Shown one piece after another: positions 53,715 to 63,253 of a stretch of DNA of 64,000 bases (positions are counted from its first letter, which is position 1; every line of letters begins with the position of its first letter). Below the pieces are notes generated by a model that ran no database searches, was not told the DNA's origin, and saw only the letters and a program-made list of their open reading frames with translations. A program made the position numbers and the translations under genes. Where the stretch lies: the NCBI GenBank assembly GCA_002435865.1, contig DIWV01000013.1, positions 74,723 to 138,722 of the forward strand. Reading direction: 5' to 3'. This DNA is from Cloacimonetes bacterium UBA6097 (lineage in GTDB: Bacteria; Cloacimonadota; Cloacimonadia; Cloacimonadales; Cloacimonadaceae).

Positions 53715-55739
53715 CTATTTAATAAATAAAACCTTACCTGTAGTTGTTGCTTCTGCTGTCTTTAGCACATAATAATACACGCCACTGGATACGGATTTAT
53801 CATTATCATCCTGACCATACCATGACAGATAACCAATAGCATCCTGGATATATGGCTGTGTGAAAGTCCTGATTCTCTGGCCTTTGGTATTGTAGATAAT
53901 GAGTTGGAAATTCTCATTCTTTGGAGCATTAAACCGGAATGTTGTTCCTGTTTGTGCATTAAAGGGATTAGGGTAATTCATTACAGAAACAGGAGTAATA
54001 TAATCATCATCATTTGCGTGGTGATTATCAATTGTCATTTCCAGTGTCTGGGATTCCAGGTAAACTTCATTGGGACCGGGATTAAAGATAGATGCTACCT
54101 TAAACTTGTATCTCTGCAAGTCTGTAAGTCCTTCAATCTGCCCTGTTCTCAGGTTTCCTGCAACCACTATTGACTGCCATTGTGAAGCCGGAGCATCAAC
54201 AGGCTTATACATCATTTCAAAGTGGTCGGGATTGGTATAACTGAACCAGTTAAGCTGCACTGTGCTGCCCGTCACCTGCTGCAAGGAAGTCATGTATGGT
54301 ATGGAAGCAAGCCCTGTTGTACTGCTTATGGTGAAATTACTATCGATAAAGTTTTCTATCATCTGGGATTGAGTTTTGAGCCCTTCCAGGGAATTATCCA
54401 TAAAAATAACCATGTACAAGGTCAAAGCTTCCCCCGGTGCAATGTTTAACCTATTGGCAGGATTGGGATTTGATGCAGTAGGCAGGTCACCGTATTGTGA
54501 GACCAGAAATCTTGTGTCGCCGGGACTGGATTGAATATATTCAGCCTGGTCGCCATTGGGACCACCTCTTAGTTTTTGGTATCTAGTTGCTGAACCCGGG
54601 ACAGGATTCCTGCCTGTCATTAACCAGTACTTTTCATTGGCTGTTGCATTTGCACCAAGACTTAAGGATTGAGGATGAAAATCATCAGGACCATTTCCCA
54701 CACTCCAGTTATAACAGGCGTTGTTAAGATTACTATTGGGTAAATACAATTTGCATCCCATAAAGCCGGGTGAAGCACCATTATCAAAATCATCGTCTCT
54801 GCTATAGGCAAATTCATAACCGGTGCCCATTACATACCCGCTTTTGTCGTCCCAGCCTACGGATGCACCATAAGTTGATGGTCCGATGTCGCTATCAACA
54901 TAAGAACCAATACATATATCAAATAGAGTATCTATCACGCTTGAATTATGCAGTGTACACTTAAAGATAACCATTTTGTCGTGGTTTTGCAGTGGCCATG
55001 CATAGCTTTTTTGTTCAATCGCCAGACCCAAAGGTACATGGTTATTACTGCTTCTGCTTGAGCCCCAGTCTCTTTCTCCTATCGTTCCAAAAGGACAAAA
55101 ATCGTAATAATAAGTTGAGCAGGTTTCAAAAGCCGGCTCATTACCTGTCACATCCTGCGGGATTGTAAAGCAATAAATTCCCAACGGGTCAGGATAACTG
55201 AATGGAAGTGGCGATGGATAAGACAACAGACTTTTCATTACCTTGTCCTGTATGTTATATTGGTCATACAAATCAACAACACTGGTATTTCCTGACAGCA
55301 ATGGATTATAGGCAGGCAGCATTTCATACAGGTCCCTGTCGCCGTCAAAACCCTGGCAGGTTAAGGTATCAACCACAGGATGCATAGAACTGCTCCAGCC
55401 CGGTTCACCTTCTACTATAACTGCACTGCTGTCTGCAGTTGGAACCTGAGCTACCCAATATAGCAGCTCTCCGGATGAATTACGCCTGTATTTCTTACCG
55501 CCAATCCAGAGCGATCCGACGTAGAGATAATTAATGCCGCTGTATGTGGGATAAATCAAACCGGTGTTGTGTCCCTGTCCGAACATACCAAAATTGGACA
55601 AAGCCAACTCCATGGAACAGGAATTTTGAATTGTGCTGTTATCAAAAGTCCTGTTGTTCTCAGGTTTTTCCCAAGCCTCACCAAACAATGCTAAACAGCT
55701 AAAAGACAGTATAACCAGTGTTAAACAAATCCTTTTCAT
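53715..55739 (-). CDS. Secreted protein with fibronectin III and sorting domain
   Basis: A 674-residue exported protein, starting at the ATG after GGAGGAAGAG with a leader ending ALFGEA; nine upstream codons are open but not signal-like. The N-terminal region (NFGMFGQG, INYLYVGSLWIGGKKY) is a recurrent but unnamed FCB-type domain. A fibronectin III module (about 490-590) and a terminal sorting domain (VMNYPNPFNAQTGTTFRF, FQLIIYNTKGQRIRTF, GVYYYVLKT) follow. It starts 13 bases after the upstream lipoprotein gene stop, so the two are likely co-transcribed. Confidence 0.87.
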   Translation of the reverse strand: MKRICLTLVILSFSCLALFGEAWEKPENNRTFDNSTIQNSCSMELALSNFGMFGQGHNTGLIYPTYSGINYLYVGSLWIGGKKYRRNSSGELLYWVAQVPTADSSAVIVEGEPGWSSSMHPVVDTLTCQGFDGDRDLYEMLPAYNPLLSGNTSVVDLYDQYNIQDKVMKSLLSYPSPLPFSYPDPLGIYCFTIPQDVTGNEPAFETCSTYYYDFCPFGTIGERDWGSSRSSNNHVPLGLAIEQKSYAWPLQNHDKMVIFKCTLHNSSVIDTLFDICIGSYVDSDIGPSTYGASVGWDDKSGYVMGTGYEFAYSRDDDFDNGASPGFMGCKLYLPNSNLNNACYNWSVGNGPDDFHPQSLSLGANATANEKYWLMTGRNPVPGSATRYQKLRGGPNGDQAEYIQSSPGDTRFLVSQYGDLPTASNPNPANRLNIAPGEALTLYMVIFMDNSLEGLKTQSQMIENFIDSNFTISSTTGLASIPYMTSLQQVTGSTVQLNWFSYTNPDHFEMMYKPVDAPASQWQSIVVAGNLRTGQIEGLTDLQRYKFKVASIFNPGPNEVYLESQTLEMTIDNHHANDDDYITPVSVMNYPNPFNAQTGTTFRFNAPKNENFQLIIYNTKGQRIRTFTQPYIQDAIGYLSWYGQDDNDKSVSSGVYYYVLKTAEATTTGKVLFIK

Positions 55740-55752
55740 ATCTCTTCCTCCT

Positions 55753-57948
55753 TTAGTTGGCAGCACCGGTCAGGATATCACTGATAATGGTTGATAAATC
55801 CTGCTGCATGGGTGTTTGCTCCATGAGTGATAAGGGAAAACCGAAAATCAGGAATCTCCCCCCGGTAGAGAGGTTTTTTCTTAAAGCAACGTGCTTTGTA
55901 CTCAGGTTGTCATAAACATCCTGAGTCGGTGAATAAGCATCCGTTCCAGGCAGTTTACAGCCAAACCTGTACAAGTGTGTCAGCCCTGTTCCTTCTGTGA
56001 AATAGGTAACTGGTCCCAATCCCTGCCTGTTATTTATCAAAGCAACGATGGATGTAGTTATATTAAGGGGTATATCATTTAAAAATGTGTTTTCATTAAG
56101 GGCTGTAACAAAGAAAGGGTTGGAAGCAATACTATTGGTTAGACTATAAGCATTGCTTACAAGAGTATTACTGAGATAATTATTTACAAAATAAGGATTG
56201 TATATGCCGGTGTTTTCCAAAGCCTGTTTGAGATTACCACCTCCGCTTAAGATTACCTTGCCGCCATTACTTAAGTACAAAGCTATAGGGTCAATTTCAA
56301 GTGGAAAACTACTTGTACTCGTTACATAGTCGCTATGATAAATAACCAGCTTATAATGCTGCAGCATATTGAAAGAAAGCTTACGGTTTTCAATATCTTC
56401 GTAGGTTATTGTCTCCCTGTTCCATTCTACAACCGGACCATAAGTCGTTGGCACCATATCCTGGTAGATGGCATCAACGGCAGCATCAGGACAGAAGTTA
56501 GTATTGTGCAAATCATCATCTACTATCAGGATGCCGCTGCGGTCAGCAGCGCCGATATAAGGTTCCAACTCAAATGTTATTTTATCAGGAGTTGGATCAT
56601 AAACTCCCTGTCCATCAACAACTGAACACATAACCGTATAAGTTCCATGCGACAATCCGGTGAACATTACATTCAGCGCACCTTGTCCGTTGTAAGCCAC
56701 TCTGCGCCATTGTGTATTGTCTGCATGAGTTACGATTGTGCTGTTGCCAAACTGGGATTGATAGGGAAAAGGAGCATTATCCATCTGCAAATCATAATGG
56801 GTAATAAAGGAATAGTAACTCTGGTTGGTGTCTTCATCCAGGCATAAGTTTATCACTTTATCAAACGGGTCGTCGGTTACAGTAAAACTTCCAGTCGACA
56901 ATGGTACTCCATATTGTCCATGCCAGCTGAAACTTAATCTGATTGTCAAATCAGGTGAATTTACTGCACAGTAATTGTATTCTTCCCTGAATAAAGGCGT
57001 ATTCCAGTGAATATTGTCATTGGTGAAATAGTACGAAGAAGGATAATAATCAGGATTACCCGTTGAATAATGATATTGCCCCAAAGCTGTGACCATTTTG
57101 TGTTGAATCAACGCCTTGGGGTGATAACCTGCATGAACCCTGAAGAAAATTGTCTTGTGAGTGGTTTCTTCCACTCCCTGCCGTGTAACGACATATACTT
57201 CCAATTGTGAGAAGGTTGTGGAATCATTGGGTGCCAGACCCGTTATGTATAATTCACGGATATTTTCGCAATCAATGGAAGAAAACCAGGTACCTGGCTG
57301 AGTCACAGTTAAATCCAAATCCACAGTATTTATTCTGTACATAAAATGATGTGCATACATACCCTCCACATAGATGTCAGCGTTTTGCTCACGCAGGGAA
57401 ACATGAATTCCCGTTCCTACTGTTGCACCGTATTCAAAAGGTGCAATAATGAGTGAACTGATAATCCTGTTTGTGCGGAAAGTCTCTGTATAAATGCGGG
57501 TTGACTGTCCCGGTTGTTTGACCTTTACCTCAACCCTGCTGATAATATGAGCCAATCTGCCGTTTACTGAAGCAAAATCCCACATCTGCCTGTTGCCGCT
57601 TATCCAGATAGTTCTTTGGCATTCAACACTGGATAAAGGCACGGAAGTATCGGCACCAGCTGCATAATGATAAATCCAGCCTTCATTATCTATAACAATG
57701 CCTTCCGGCAGTAAACTGTCTGTGGTGGTAATCTTCCAGGCGAGTAAGCTTTCTTCGTTTAATTCCAGATTTAGCACGGCAGTCTGCCGAAAGATGTATT
57801 CTGATGCAGAATTTGCGGGGAGTTTTTCTCCTGAAATGGATAAATAGGAGGTGTTGACAATCGGTTTGCTGATGTCTTTTGTGGCACAACTGAATAGGAT
57901 AACACATAGAAAAAGGACAAAAACAAGCCTGCTTATTATTGCTTTCAT
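55753..57948 (-). CDS. Large lipoprotein of unknown function
   Basis: A 731-residue protein. The start at 57948 follows GGAGG, with the leader MKAIISRLVFVLFLCVILFSC forming a lipobox; the longer frame adds 19 residues. The mature part is beta-rich, and a C-terminal domain (about 500-731: GILIVDDDLH, LVIYHSDYVTS, LSNGGKVILSGGG, GGRFLIFGFPLSLM) resembles a glutamine-amidotransferase-like fold used for binding in secreted proteins, as at the end of the M28 protein. No catalytic Cys is evident. It forms an operon with the next secreted protein. Confidence 0.8.
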   Translation of the reverse strand: MKAIISRLVFVLFLCVILFSCATKDISKPIVNTSYLSISGEKLPANSASEYIFRQTAVLNLELNEESLLAWKITTTDSLLPEGIVIDNEGWIYHYAAGADTSVPLSSVECQRTIWISGNRQMWDFASVNGRLAHIISRVEVKVKQPGQSTRIYTETFRTNRIISSLIIAPFEYGATVGTGIHVSLREQNADIYVEGMYAHHFMYRINTVDLDLTVTQPGTWFSSIDCENIRELYITGLAPNDSTTFSQLEVYVVTRQGVEETTHKTIFFRVHAGYHPKALIQHKMVTALGQYHYSTGNPDYYPSSYYFTNDNIHWNTPLFREEYNYCAVNSPDLTIRLSFSWHGQYGVPLSTGSFTVTDDPFDKVINLCLDEDTNQSYYSFITHYDLQMDNAPFPYQSQFGNSTIVTHADNTQWRRVAYNGQGALNVMFTGLSHGTYTVMCSVVDGQGVYDPTPDKITFELEPYIGAADRSGILIVDDDLHNTNFCPDAAVDAIYQDMVPTTYGPVVEWNRETITYEDIENRKLSFNMLQHYKLVIYHSDYVTSTSSFPLEIDPIALYLSNGGKVILSGGGNLKQALENTGIYNPYFVNNYLSNTLVSNAYSLTNSIASNPFFVTALNENTFLNDIPLNITTSIVALINNRQGLGPVTYFTEGTGLTHLYRFGCKLPGTDAYSPTQDVYDNLSTKHVALRKNLSTGGRFLIFGFPLSLMEQTPMQQDLSTIISDILTGAAN

Positions 57949-58310
57949 ATTTGCCTCCAGCTTCAATATTTGTTTTAAAATTAATAATACATTTATGTCA
58001 AGCAAAAAGGCATTAGTTGTGATTTTTGTTTAAATTATTATACAATCAAGCCTGCAGGAGTTCTAAATTCCGACTCCAGCTAATGATTGAAGCGCTTCTC
58101 AAGGGAATTTATGGACTTAGCACATTTAGATTTCATTCAAGCTTTTTGGGTTGTCAAGCTCCCGCTTGACAAGTGGCAAGCAGGAGCTTGCCACCCCTTT
58201 ATTTTCCAGATGACGCTATGTTTCCCGAAGTCCATTTTGCCCTGAAGTCAACAGCTTATTCCAAGTCTGCGTCGGCAAAAAGGACTCCCGGAAGCAGTTG
58301 TAATACCAAT
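57949..58310. other. Intergenic region with CAAGCTCC hairpins
   Basis: About 360 bases between a lipoprotein gene start and the terminator of the GlmL-partner gene. It holds the paired hairpins at 58153-58194; no gene is supported. Confidence 0.6.
58153..58194. repeat. Paired small hairpins (GTCAAGC / GTGGCAAGC)
   Basis: Stem GTCAAGC/GCTTGAC (58153-58159, 58164-58170) is followed by GTGGCAAGC/GCTTGCCAC (58173-58181, 58186-58194), each with a 4-base loop. The two hairpins are also near inverted copies of each other, so a larger fold is possible. Confidence 0.75.
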
Positions 58311-58340
58311 AAAAAATGCCGGTTAGCGCTAACCGGCATT
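58311..58340 (-). terminator. Strong rho-independent terminator
   Basis: A perfect 26-bp palindrome centred between 58327 and 58328 (half-site AATGCCGGTTAGC) is followed on the minus strand by a T-run. It ends the transcript of the GlmL-partner gene and perhaps the whole purS run. Confidence 0.88.
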
Positions 58341-58363
58341 CTTATTTTAATTTACATAAATGA

Positions 58364-59494
58364 TTAAGATTCTATTACTTCCACATTGGCACGCGGTAAA
58401 CGCATTATCTTGCCGTCTTCAAACTGGGCTTCCAGAACGCGAACCATGGTTTCTGATTCCACTTTGGTCAACTCCTCCGGCATGCCTACAACCTTGGCAA
58501 TCTTACCAAAATTGGGCTGGCGGATCACACGAATGAGTGTTCCCGGTTCCAGAACCGGCAGTTTGGTCTCCTGTACAATCAGTTCATCTTCCTGGAATTC
58601 CAGGGGAATGATGATTTCAGGACGGATAACACCGGCGCGGATTTGAGTTCTGCCGTGGATACTGGTCTTGAAACCTTCGAATTGTTTGAGTAATTCAAAG
58701 GTCTTATCTGCCATGCTGATTTTGCCAAAACCTTCGGTACAGACAATTGTTATACCCACATTTTCGTGTCCTGTGATAGCAACACCGAGGTCATAACCGA
58801 GGATTTTCTTGATATCCTGGTCATCAACACCACCGGTGATGATAGCCTTGACGCCAACCTTACGGGCCTTGTCTATGGCTTCCAGACGGATAAATGCACC
58901 TGCTACGATAATCATGTCTTTGCAGGAATCATCTATTTTGTCAGCTTTTAGTTCTTCATCAGCACTTGCTGCTAAAACCTTGATTTTGCCTATTGTTTCG
59001 CCGCCGATACCAAAGATGCCCTGGATATAGGCAGATTTATTTTCTATGATAACCCCTTCATTGGGAATCACTTCCGAGACTACTCCGTCCAAAAAGGCTT
59101 TAACCTGAACAGGTATGCGGGGTTCACGCAAAAGTATCTGTCCGGTATGTGAGGACACGGATTCCACTTCGCCATCGGTTGGGGAAGCAACAGAGTTTTT
59201 CATAAAGCCCATGCCAAACAAGCCTTTGTTTTCAGCCAGGATTGTGCCTTTGGATATCTTGTCACCGGCTTTAACTTTAACATAAGCTAAAAGCTGGGAA
59301 GGGGTTACGCCAAGTTTATTGGCAAGATTCAAAGGTATTACCTTACCCGGCAGCAAGGTCTCTGCTACCACGTCTTCTGCTTTTACTTTTGCGCCTTTCT
59401 TGACGAGAACATCACCTTTGAGGGGAAGCAGACGGTCCTTGCGTAATACGATGCTATCGGTAACTGTTAGTCCTGCAGAATATGCTTGTCCCAT
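58364..59494 (-). CDS. GlmL-partner protein with barrel-sandwich-like and KOW-like regions
   Basis: A 376-residue soluble protein. The N-terminal half has repeated GDVLVKKGAKVKAEDVV, VKAGDKISKGTILAE and SPTDGEVESVSSHTGQIL, which resemble the biotinyl/lipoyl or RnfC-like barrel-sandwich fold. The middle (KDMIIVAGAFIRLEAIDKAR, VKAIITGGVDDQDI) looks like a Rossmann-type alpha/beta domain. The end (LEPGTLIRVIRQPNFGKIAKVVG...RLPRANVEVIES) is KOW-like. GGAGG precedes the ATG. It starts 10 bases after glmL-type gene 59505, so the two are strictly paired. No experimental role is known to me. Confidence 0.78.
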   Translation of the reverse strand: MGQAYSAGLTVTDSIVLRKDRLLPLKGDVLVKKGAKVKAEDVVAETLLPGKVIPLNLANKLGVTPSQLLAYVKVKAGDKISKGTILAENKGLFGMGFMKNSVASPTDGEVESVSSHTGQILLREPRIPVQVKAFLDGVVSEVIPNEGVIIENKSAYIQGIFGIGGETIGKIKVLAASADEELKADKIDDSCKDMIIVAGAFIRLEAIDKARKVGVKAIITGGVDDQDIKKILGYDLGVAITGHENVGITIVCTEGFGKISMADKTFELLKQFEGFKTSIHGRTQIRAGVIRPEIIIPLEFQEDELIVQETKLPVLEPGTLIRVIRQPNFGKIAKVVGMPEELTKVESETMVRVLEAQFEDGKIMRLPRANVEVIES

Positions 59495-59504
59495 TTCTTA
59501 CCTC

Positions 59505-61367
59505 CTACTTCAGAATCTCTTCCGGATATGCCTTGAGTTCCTGCATCCACTTTTTGAGCAAAGGAACGCGTTCATTGGCATCTGCGGGAAGTTCAAAAGG
59601 TTGACGACCACGTGTATCCAGCACTATGCCGACCACGCCACCATGTAAATCTATCTCGAGTTCTTTGTTCTTGTCTTTGTCCAGAATCGTTCCGCTATGC
59701 GACTTAAGATGCGCTTTGGCTACCTCACCAACACCCAATGGAATCAACCTTAGCTCTCCATGGGGTATATCTTCTTCAAACACTGTGCCATCCGGCAGGG
59801 TAATTTTTGCTGACAATGAAGGTTTACCAAGCTTGTTTTTGCCGACAGGAGCAACGCAGGTTCCAAGATATATCAGACAGTCTTTGTTAAATACTTCTGT
59901 AGCTGCTTTTTCACAAATTTCGGATAACACACCCAGATGCGGCATCATAAAGATACTGTCCACTGCCAGGCGGGTTATTCCTTCCGGCAGGAATGAATCT
60001 ATCATCATCATAACTGACTGGTTTCTGCGTGGAGCATGAGAAAGCACTCCACCGCTTCCGACCAAAAGACCCAGAGTCATCATGTTAACGATGGTAGCGC
60101 CTGAAGTTGTCTGGCTGAAAGCTTCGGAAATATCTCTCTGCCTCTGCATACCTTTCAGTGTAACGGCAAATTCCTTATGCTGTTCAAAGGCAAGGCGCAA
60201 AGCTTCTTTGGCAATGGCTTGTTCCAGAACAAGTTCTTCCAGAAGGCTGGGAATTGTTGTGGGACGTATCATTTTATTCTTAATCATGTTACGGAGTTCA
60301 CTTTCATCAATATGGAAAGGTACCCAGCGCATGATGTTTGGAAGTCCCGAGGAAGCTAGGACATTGGAAATACTGTAGCTCATACCAAGATTGGCGCTAA
60401 CTGTTCTGTTAAAGATAAATTCCTCTGTAAAAACAGAGAATATATCCGTGGTTGCTCCACCGATATCGACACCTACAACTTCTATGTTTTCTGCTCTTGC
60501 CACAGCTTGCATGATGTTCCCAACCGCAGCAGGAGTAGGCATAATAGGCACGCTTTCGTGGTCAGGACCCATTGTCCAGGTCATCAGTTTATTATAACCC
60601 GGAGCTTGCTGCATAACGTGTTCCATAAAGATGTCATGGATTTTATCACGAGCAGGTCCGAGGTTTTCTGTTTCCAGCTTGGGACGGATGTTTTCTGTAA
60701 TGATAAGGTTGACTTTCTCAGCCAGGGTTTCCTTAATTTCAGAAACAGCCTCTGTGTTGCCTGCAAAGATAATGGGAAGCTTGTAACCTGAGCCAAGACG
60801 AGGTTTGGGATCTGCTGCAGAGACAAGTTCTGCCATTTCCACCACATGCTTGATAGTGCCGCCGTCTTCTCCGCCTGCCATTAGAATCATGTCAGGTCTC
60901 AGTTGGCGGATGCGTTCAATCTTCTCATGGTTCATACGTTTGTCATTACTGGCAATCAAATCCATCACAATAGCACCGGCACCCAGGGCAGCACGTTCCG
61001 CACTTTCACCTGTCATGGTGGCAACAACTCCTGTAACCATCATCTGCAAACCACCGCCGGCAGAAGATGTGCTCACATAAGCATCAACACCAACATCACC
61101 TTTACGCGGAATCACAAATTCACCGTTCTCCATGAATTTGATATTGGGATCGTTGTACTTCAGGCGAACCAGTTCTTCCAATTCCTGGACAGAATTAATC
61201 ACACCTTTTGTCACATCATTGAGCGGTGCTTCCACCGTTGTTGGCGCTTCACCGCGAACGGTTTGACGGTATTCACCATCAATCCACTCAATTAAAATTG
61301 CCTTGGTTGTCGTACTGCCGCAATCGGTTGCCACAATACGCGTCAGGCGTTTTTCATCATATTGCAT
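59505..61367 (-). CDS. GlmL/MutL-type ATPase (B12-mutase reactivase family)
   Basis: A 620-residue protein of the GlmL/MutL family (not the mismatch-repair MutL), with an actin/Hsp70-like ATPase fold: RIVATDCGSTTTKAILIEW (phosphate 1), PDMILMAGGEDGGT, VGVDIGGATTDIFSVF (second phosphate loop) and GSGGVLSHAP. Such proteins are found beside adenosylcobalamin-dependent glutamate and ornithine aminomutases and are thought to aid assembly or reactivation. No mutase gene lies in this window. GGAGG precedes the ATG. It is paired with the 58364 gene, and upstream are a small coiled-coil gene, comF and purQS. Confidence 0.88.
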   Translation of the reverse strand: MQYDEKRLTRIVATDCGSTTTKAILIEWIDGEYRQTVRGEAPTTVEAPLNDVTKGVINSVQELEELVRLKYNDPNIKFMENGEFVIPRKGDVGVDAYVSTSSAGGGLQMMVTGVVATMTGESAERAALGAGAIVMDLIASNDKRMNHEKIERIRQLRPDMILMAGGEDGGTIKHVVEMAELVSAADPKPRLGSGYKLPIIFAGNTEAVSEIKETLAEKVNLIITENIRPKLETENLGPARDKIHDIFMEHVMQQAPGYNKLMTWTMGPDHESVPIMPTPAAVGNIMQAVARAENIEVVGVDIGGATTDIFSVFTEEFIFNRTVSANLGMSYSISNVLASSGLPNIMRWVPFHIDESELRNMIKNKMIRPTTIPSLLEELVLEQAIAKEALRLAFEQHKEFAVTLKGMQRQRDISEAFSQTTSGATIVNMMTLGLLVGSGGVLSHAPRRNQSVMMMIDSFLPEGITRLAVDSIFMMPHLGVLSEICEKAATEVFNKDCLIYLGTCVAPVGKNKLGKPSLSAKITLPDGTVFEEDIPHGELRLIPLGVGEVAKAHLKSHSGTILDKDKNKELEIDLHGGVVGIVLDTRGRQPFELPADANERVPLLKKWMQELKAYPEEILK

Positions 61368-61429
61368 ATATTCCTCCGCTATTCCAAAGGAGTTCTGTTT
61401 GACACAAAACTATGAAAGCATGATTTACG

Positions 61430-61843
61430 TCAATTATCTTTCTTGTCATTGTCCTGTTTCTTTGTCTTAAACACCTTCTGGAAGAACGCTTTTAGTTTGT
61501 TCTTTCTTCTTTGTCTGAGCAGTTTTGCTTTTTGGCGTCTGTCCCTGTTGAGTTCCTCGTCCAGTTCGTCCATTCTGTTTACAAGGTCGCGTACGTATTC
61601 TTCTTTTTCCAGAAGCAAGGCAAACTGCTGGTACTTTTTGGAGTCAAAGATTACTTCCGCAAAAGGCAGGATAAAAAACATGAACTGACTGCCGATTCCG
61701 TGCAACGGACGCAGTGATTCTGCTACCAGAATTCCCGCAGAAGCCATACCTCTTTCTGCCACATAACGCGCCACTTTGTCAATCATAATGCGCGCTTCCT
61801 GCTCTGTTATCGTTACCTGTAAATCATTCATCCTATAATCCAT
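61430..61843 (-). CDS. Small protein with basic coiled-coil tail
   Basis: A 137-residue protein. The N-terminal half is a compact helical domain (VTITEQEARIMIDKVARYVAERG, AESLRPLHGIGSQFMFFILPF). The C-terminal half is a charged coiled coil (RMDELDEELNRDRRQKAKLLRQRRKN) with a Lys-rich end. The ATG overlaps the comF stop by 11 bases; an alternative ATG is at 61831. No family recognised. It lies between comF and the GlmL-type gene on one strand. Confidence 0.7.
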   Translation of the reverse strand: MDYRMNDLQVTITEQEARIMIDKVARYVAERGMASAGILVAESLRPLHGIGSQFMFFILPFAEVIFDSKKYQQFALLLEKEEYVRDLVNRMDELDEELNRDRRQKAKLLRQRRKNKLKAFFQKVFKTKKQDNDKKDN

Positions 61844-62543
61844 GGCAGGCTGTAATCACATAAACATCTTTTACGCCTGCCTGTTTTAATGTTCTGGCTG
61901 CTTCGTTAACCGTTGTACCGGTCGTAAAGACATCATCTATGAGTAAAATACTCTTATCTTTAAGGTCTGTTCTGCCAACTTTAAAAGCATCCCTCAGGTT
62001 TTTTCTGCGTGACTTTCCGTCCAGTATAGTCTGAGAAACGGTATATTCCTTCCTGATTAAAGCTTTGTCCGTAAAAGGCTTATTCAACTTATCCGCCAGG
62101 GACAAAGCAATTAAATCCGACTGGTTAAAACCTCTCTCCCGCCTGCGTACCCTGTGCAGGGGAACTGCTGTTACAAAGTCTATGTTTTCCATAGTCTTAT
62201 CTTCAAAAATAAGCTTATACATCTGGTTCGCAAACCAATCTGCAATATGCGTAAAACCATTGTATTTAAGCTCCTGCACCATGCTCCTGGCTGAGCCTTC
62301 GTATAGAAACACAGATTGCGCCTGAGTAAAAACATAGTGGTTTTCCCAGCAGTTACTGCACTCAGCTTCCTCTGTCGGATACCCGCATTTGGGGCAACGC
62401 TGTTCGGGAATATAATTCAGCTTTTCATAGCAATCGCCGCACAGCCACACTTCCTGCAGCGGAATCCTTGTGTGACAATGCACGCAAACAGGCGGATACA
62501 TAGCATCTGCAACGCCTTTTGCTGTCTTCTTCAGGCTGAACAC
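61833..62543 (-). CDS. comF: ComF-family phosphoribosyltransferase-like protein
   Basis: A 236-residue protein with N-terminal double zinc ribbons (CVHCHTRI, CGDCYEK, CPKCGYP, CSNCWE) and a C-terminal PRTase fold with ILLIDDVFTTGTT. The start is a GTG at 62543, immediately after an in-frame stop; it restores the amphipathic helix before the first CxxC, as in other ComF proteins, but no ribosome site is visible. ComF acts in natural transformation with ComEC. It lies 17 bases downstream of purQ. Confidence 0.9.
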   Translation of the reverse strand: MFSLKKTAKGVADAMYPPVCVHCHTRIPLQEVWLCGDCYEKLNYIPEQRCPKCGYPTEEAECSNCWENHYVFTQAQSVFLYEGSARSMVQELKYNGFTHIADWFANQMYKLIFEDKTMENIDFVTAVPLHRVRRRERGFNQSDLIALSLADKLNKPFTDKALIRKEYTVSQTILDGKSRRKNLRDAFKVGRTDLKDKSILLIDDVFTTGTTVNEAARTLKQAGVKDVYVITACHGL

Positions 62544-62560
62544 TTATATAAACACTCTAT

Positions 62561-63253
62561 TTATCTATGGTTAAAGTAATTTTCGATAGCCTTGATTATG
62601 AAAAGTCCGTCCTGTGAGACAACATGCTCTGATGCTGCTCTTTCAGGATGAGGCATCATTCCCATCACATTCCGTTCCTTGTTGCAAATCCCGGCTATAT
62701 TATCCAAAGCACCGTTGGGATTTGCTTCAGGAGTTGCATTACCATCTTTGTCACAATAGCGGAAGACAATCCTGTTATTGTCCTGCAGAGATTTTAAACC
62801 TGCTTCGTCGATAAAGAAATTGCCTTCTTTGTGAGCAATCGGAATATCCAAAGCCTTGCCTTTGTCCAGTCCATAAGTATAGGGAGTATCGTTGCTCTCA
62901 ACTCTGATATACTGATGCTGGCATATAAACTGTAAAGACTTGTTCATCATCAGCGTGCCGGGCAGAAGTCCGCATTCAGTAAGAATCTGGAATCCGTTGC
63001 AGATGCCAAACAACATTCCACCCTTTTGGGCATAGCTGATGACTTCTTTCATTATGGGAGAGAACTTGGCAATGGAACCGCATCTCAGGTAGTCTCCATA
63101 GGAAAAACCACCTGGTAAGATAACAAGGTCAGGACTCTGCAGGTCATGGTCTTTGTGCCAGATATTCTTTACTTCATGCCCTCTTAAGGCAAAGGCTTCC
63201 ATGGCATCATGGTCACAATTCGAACCGGGAAAGGTTATGACGCTTACTTTCAT
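62561..63253 (-). CDS. purQ: Phosphoribosylformylglycinamidine synthase, glutaminase subunit
   Basis: A 230-residue class-I glutamine amidotransferase. It has FPGSNCDHDA, LPGGFSYGDYLRCG, GICNGFQILTE (nucleophile Cys about 85) and MPHPERA near the C-terminus (His-Glu of the triad). It supplies ammonia to PurL in purine synthesis. Its ATG overlaps the purS stop. purL is not in this window. Confidence 0.97.
   Translation of the reverse strand: MKVSVITFPGSNCDHDAMEAFALRGHEVKNIWHKDHDLQSPDLVILPGGFSYGDYLRCGSIAKFSPIMKEVISYAQKGGMLFGICNGFQILTECGLLPGTLMMNKSLQFICQHQYIRVESNDTPYTYGLDKGKALDIPIAHKEGNFFIDEAGLKSLQDNNRIVFRYCDKDGNATPEANPNGALDNIAGICNKERNVMGMMPHPERAASEHVVSQDGLFIIKAIENYFNHR

Noticed and set aside
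59505..61367. DNA mismatch-repair MutL
   Set aside because: The actin-like ATPase motifs and length fit the GlmL family; GHKL-type ATPase motifs are absent.
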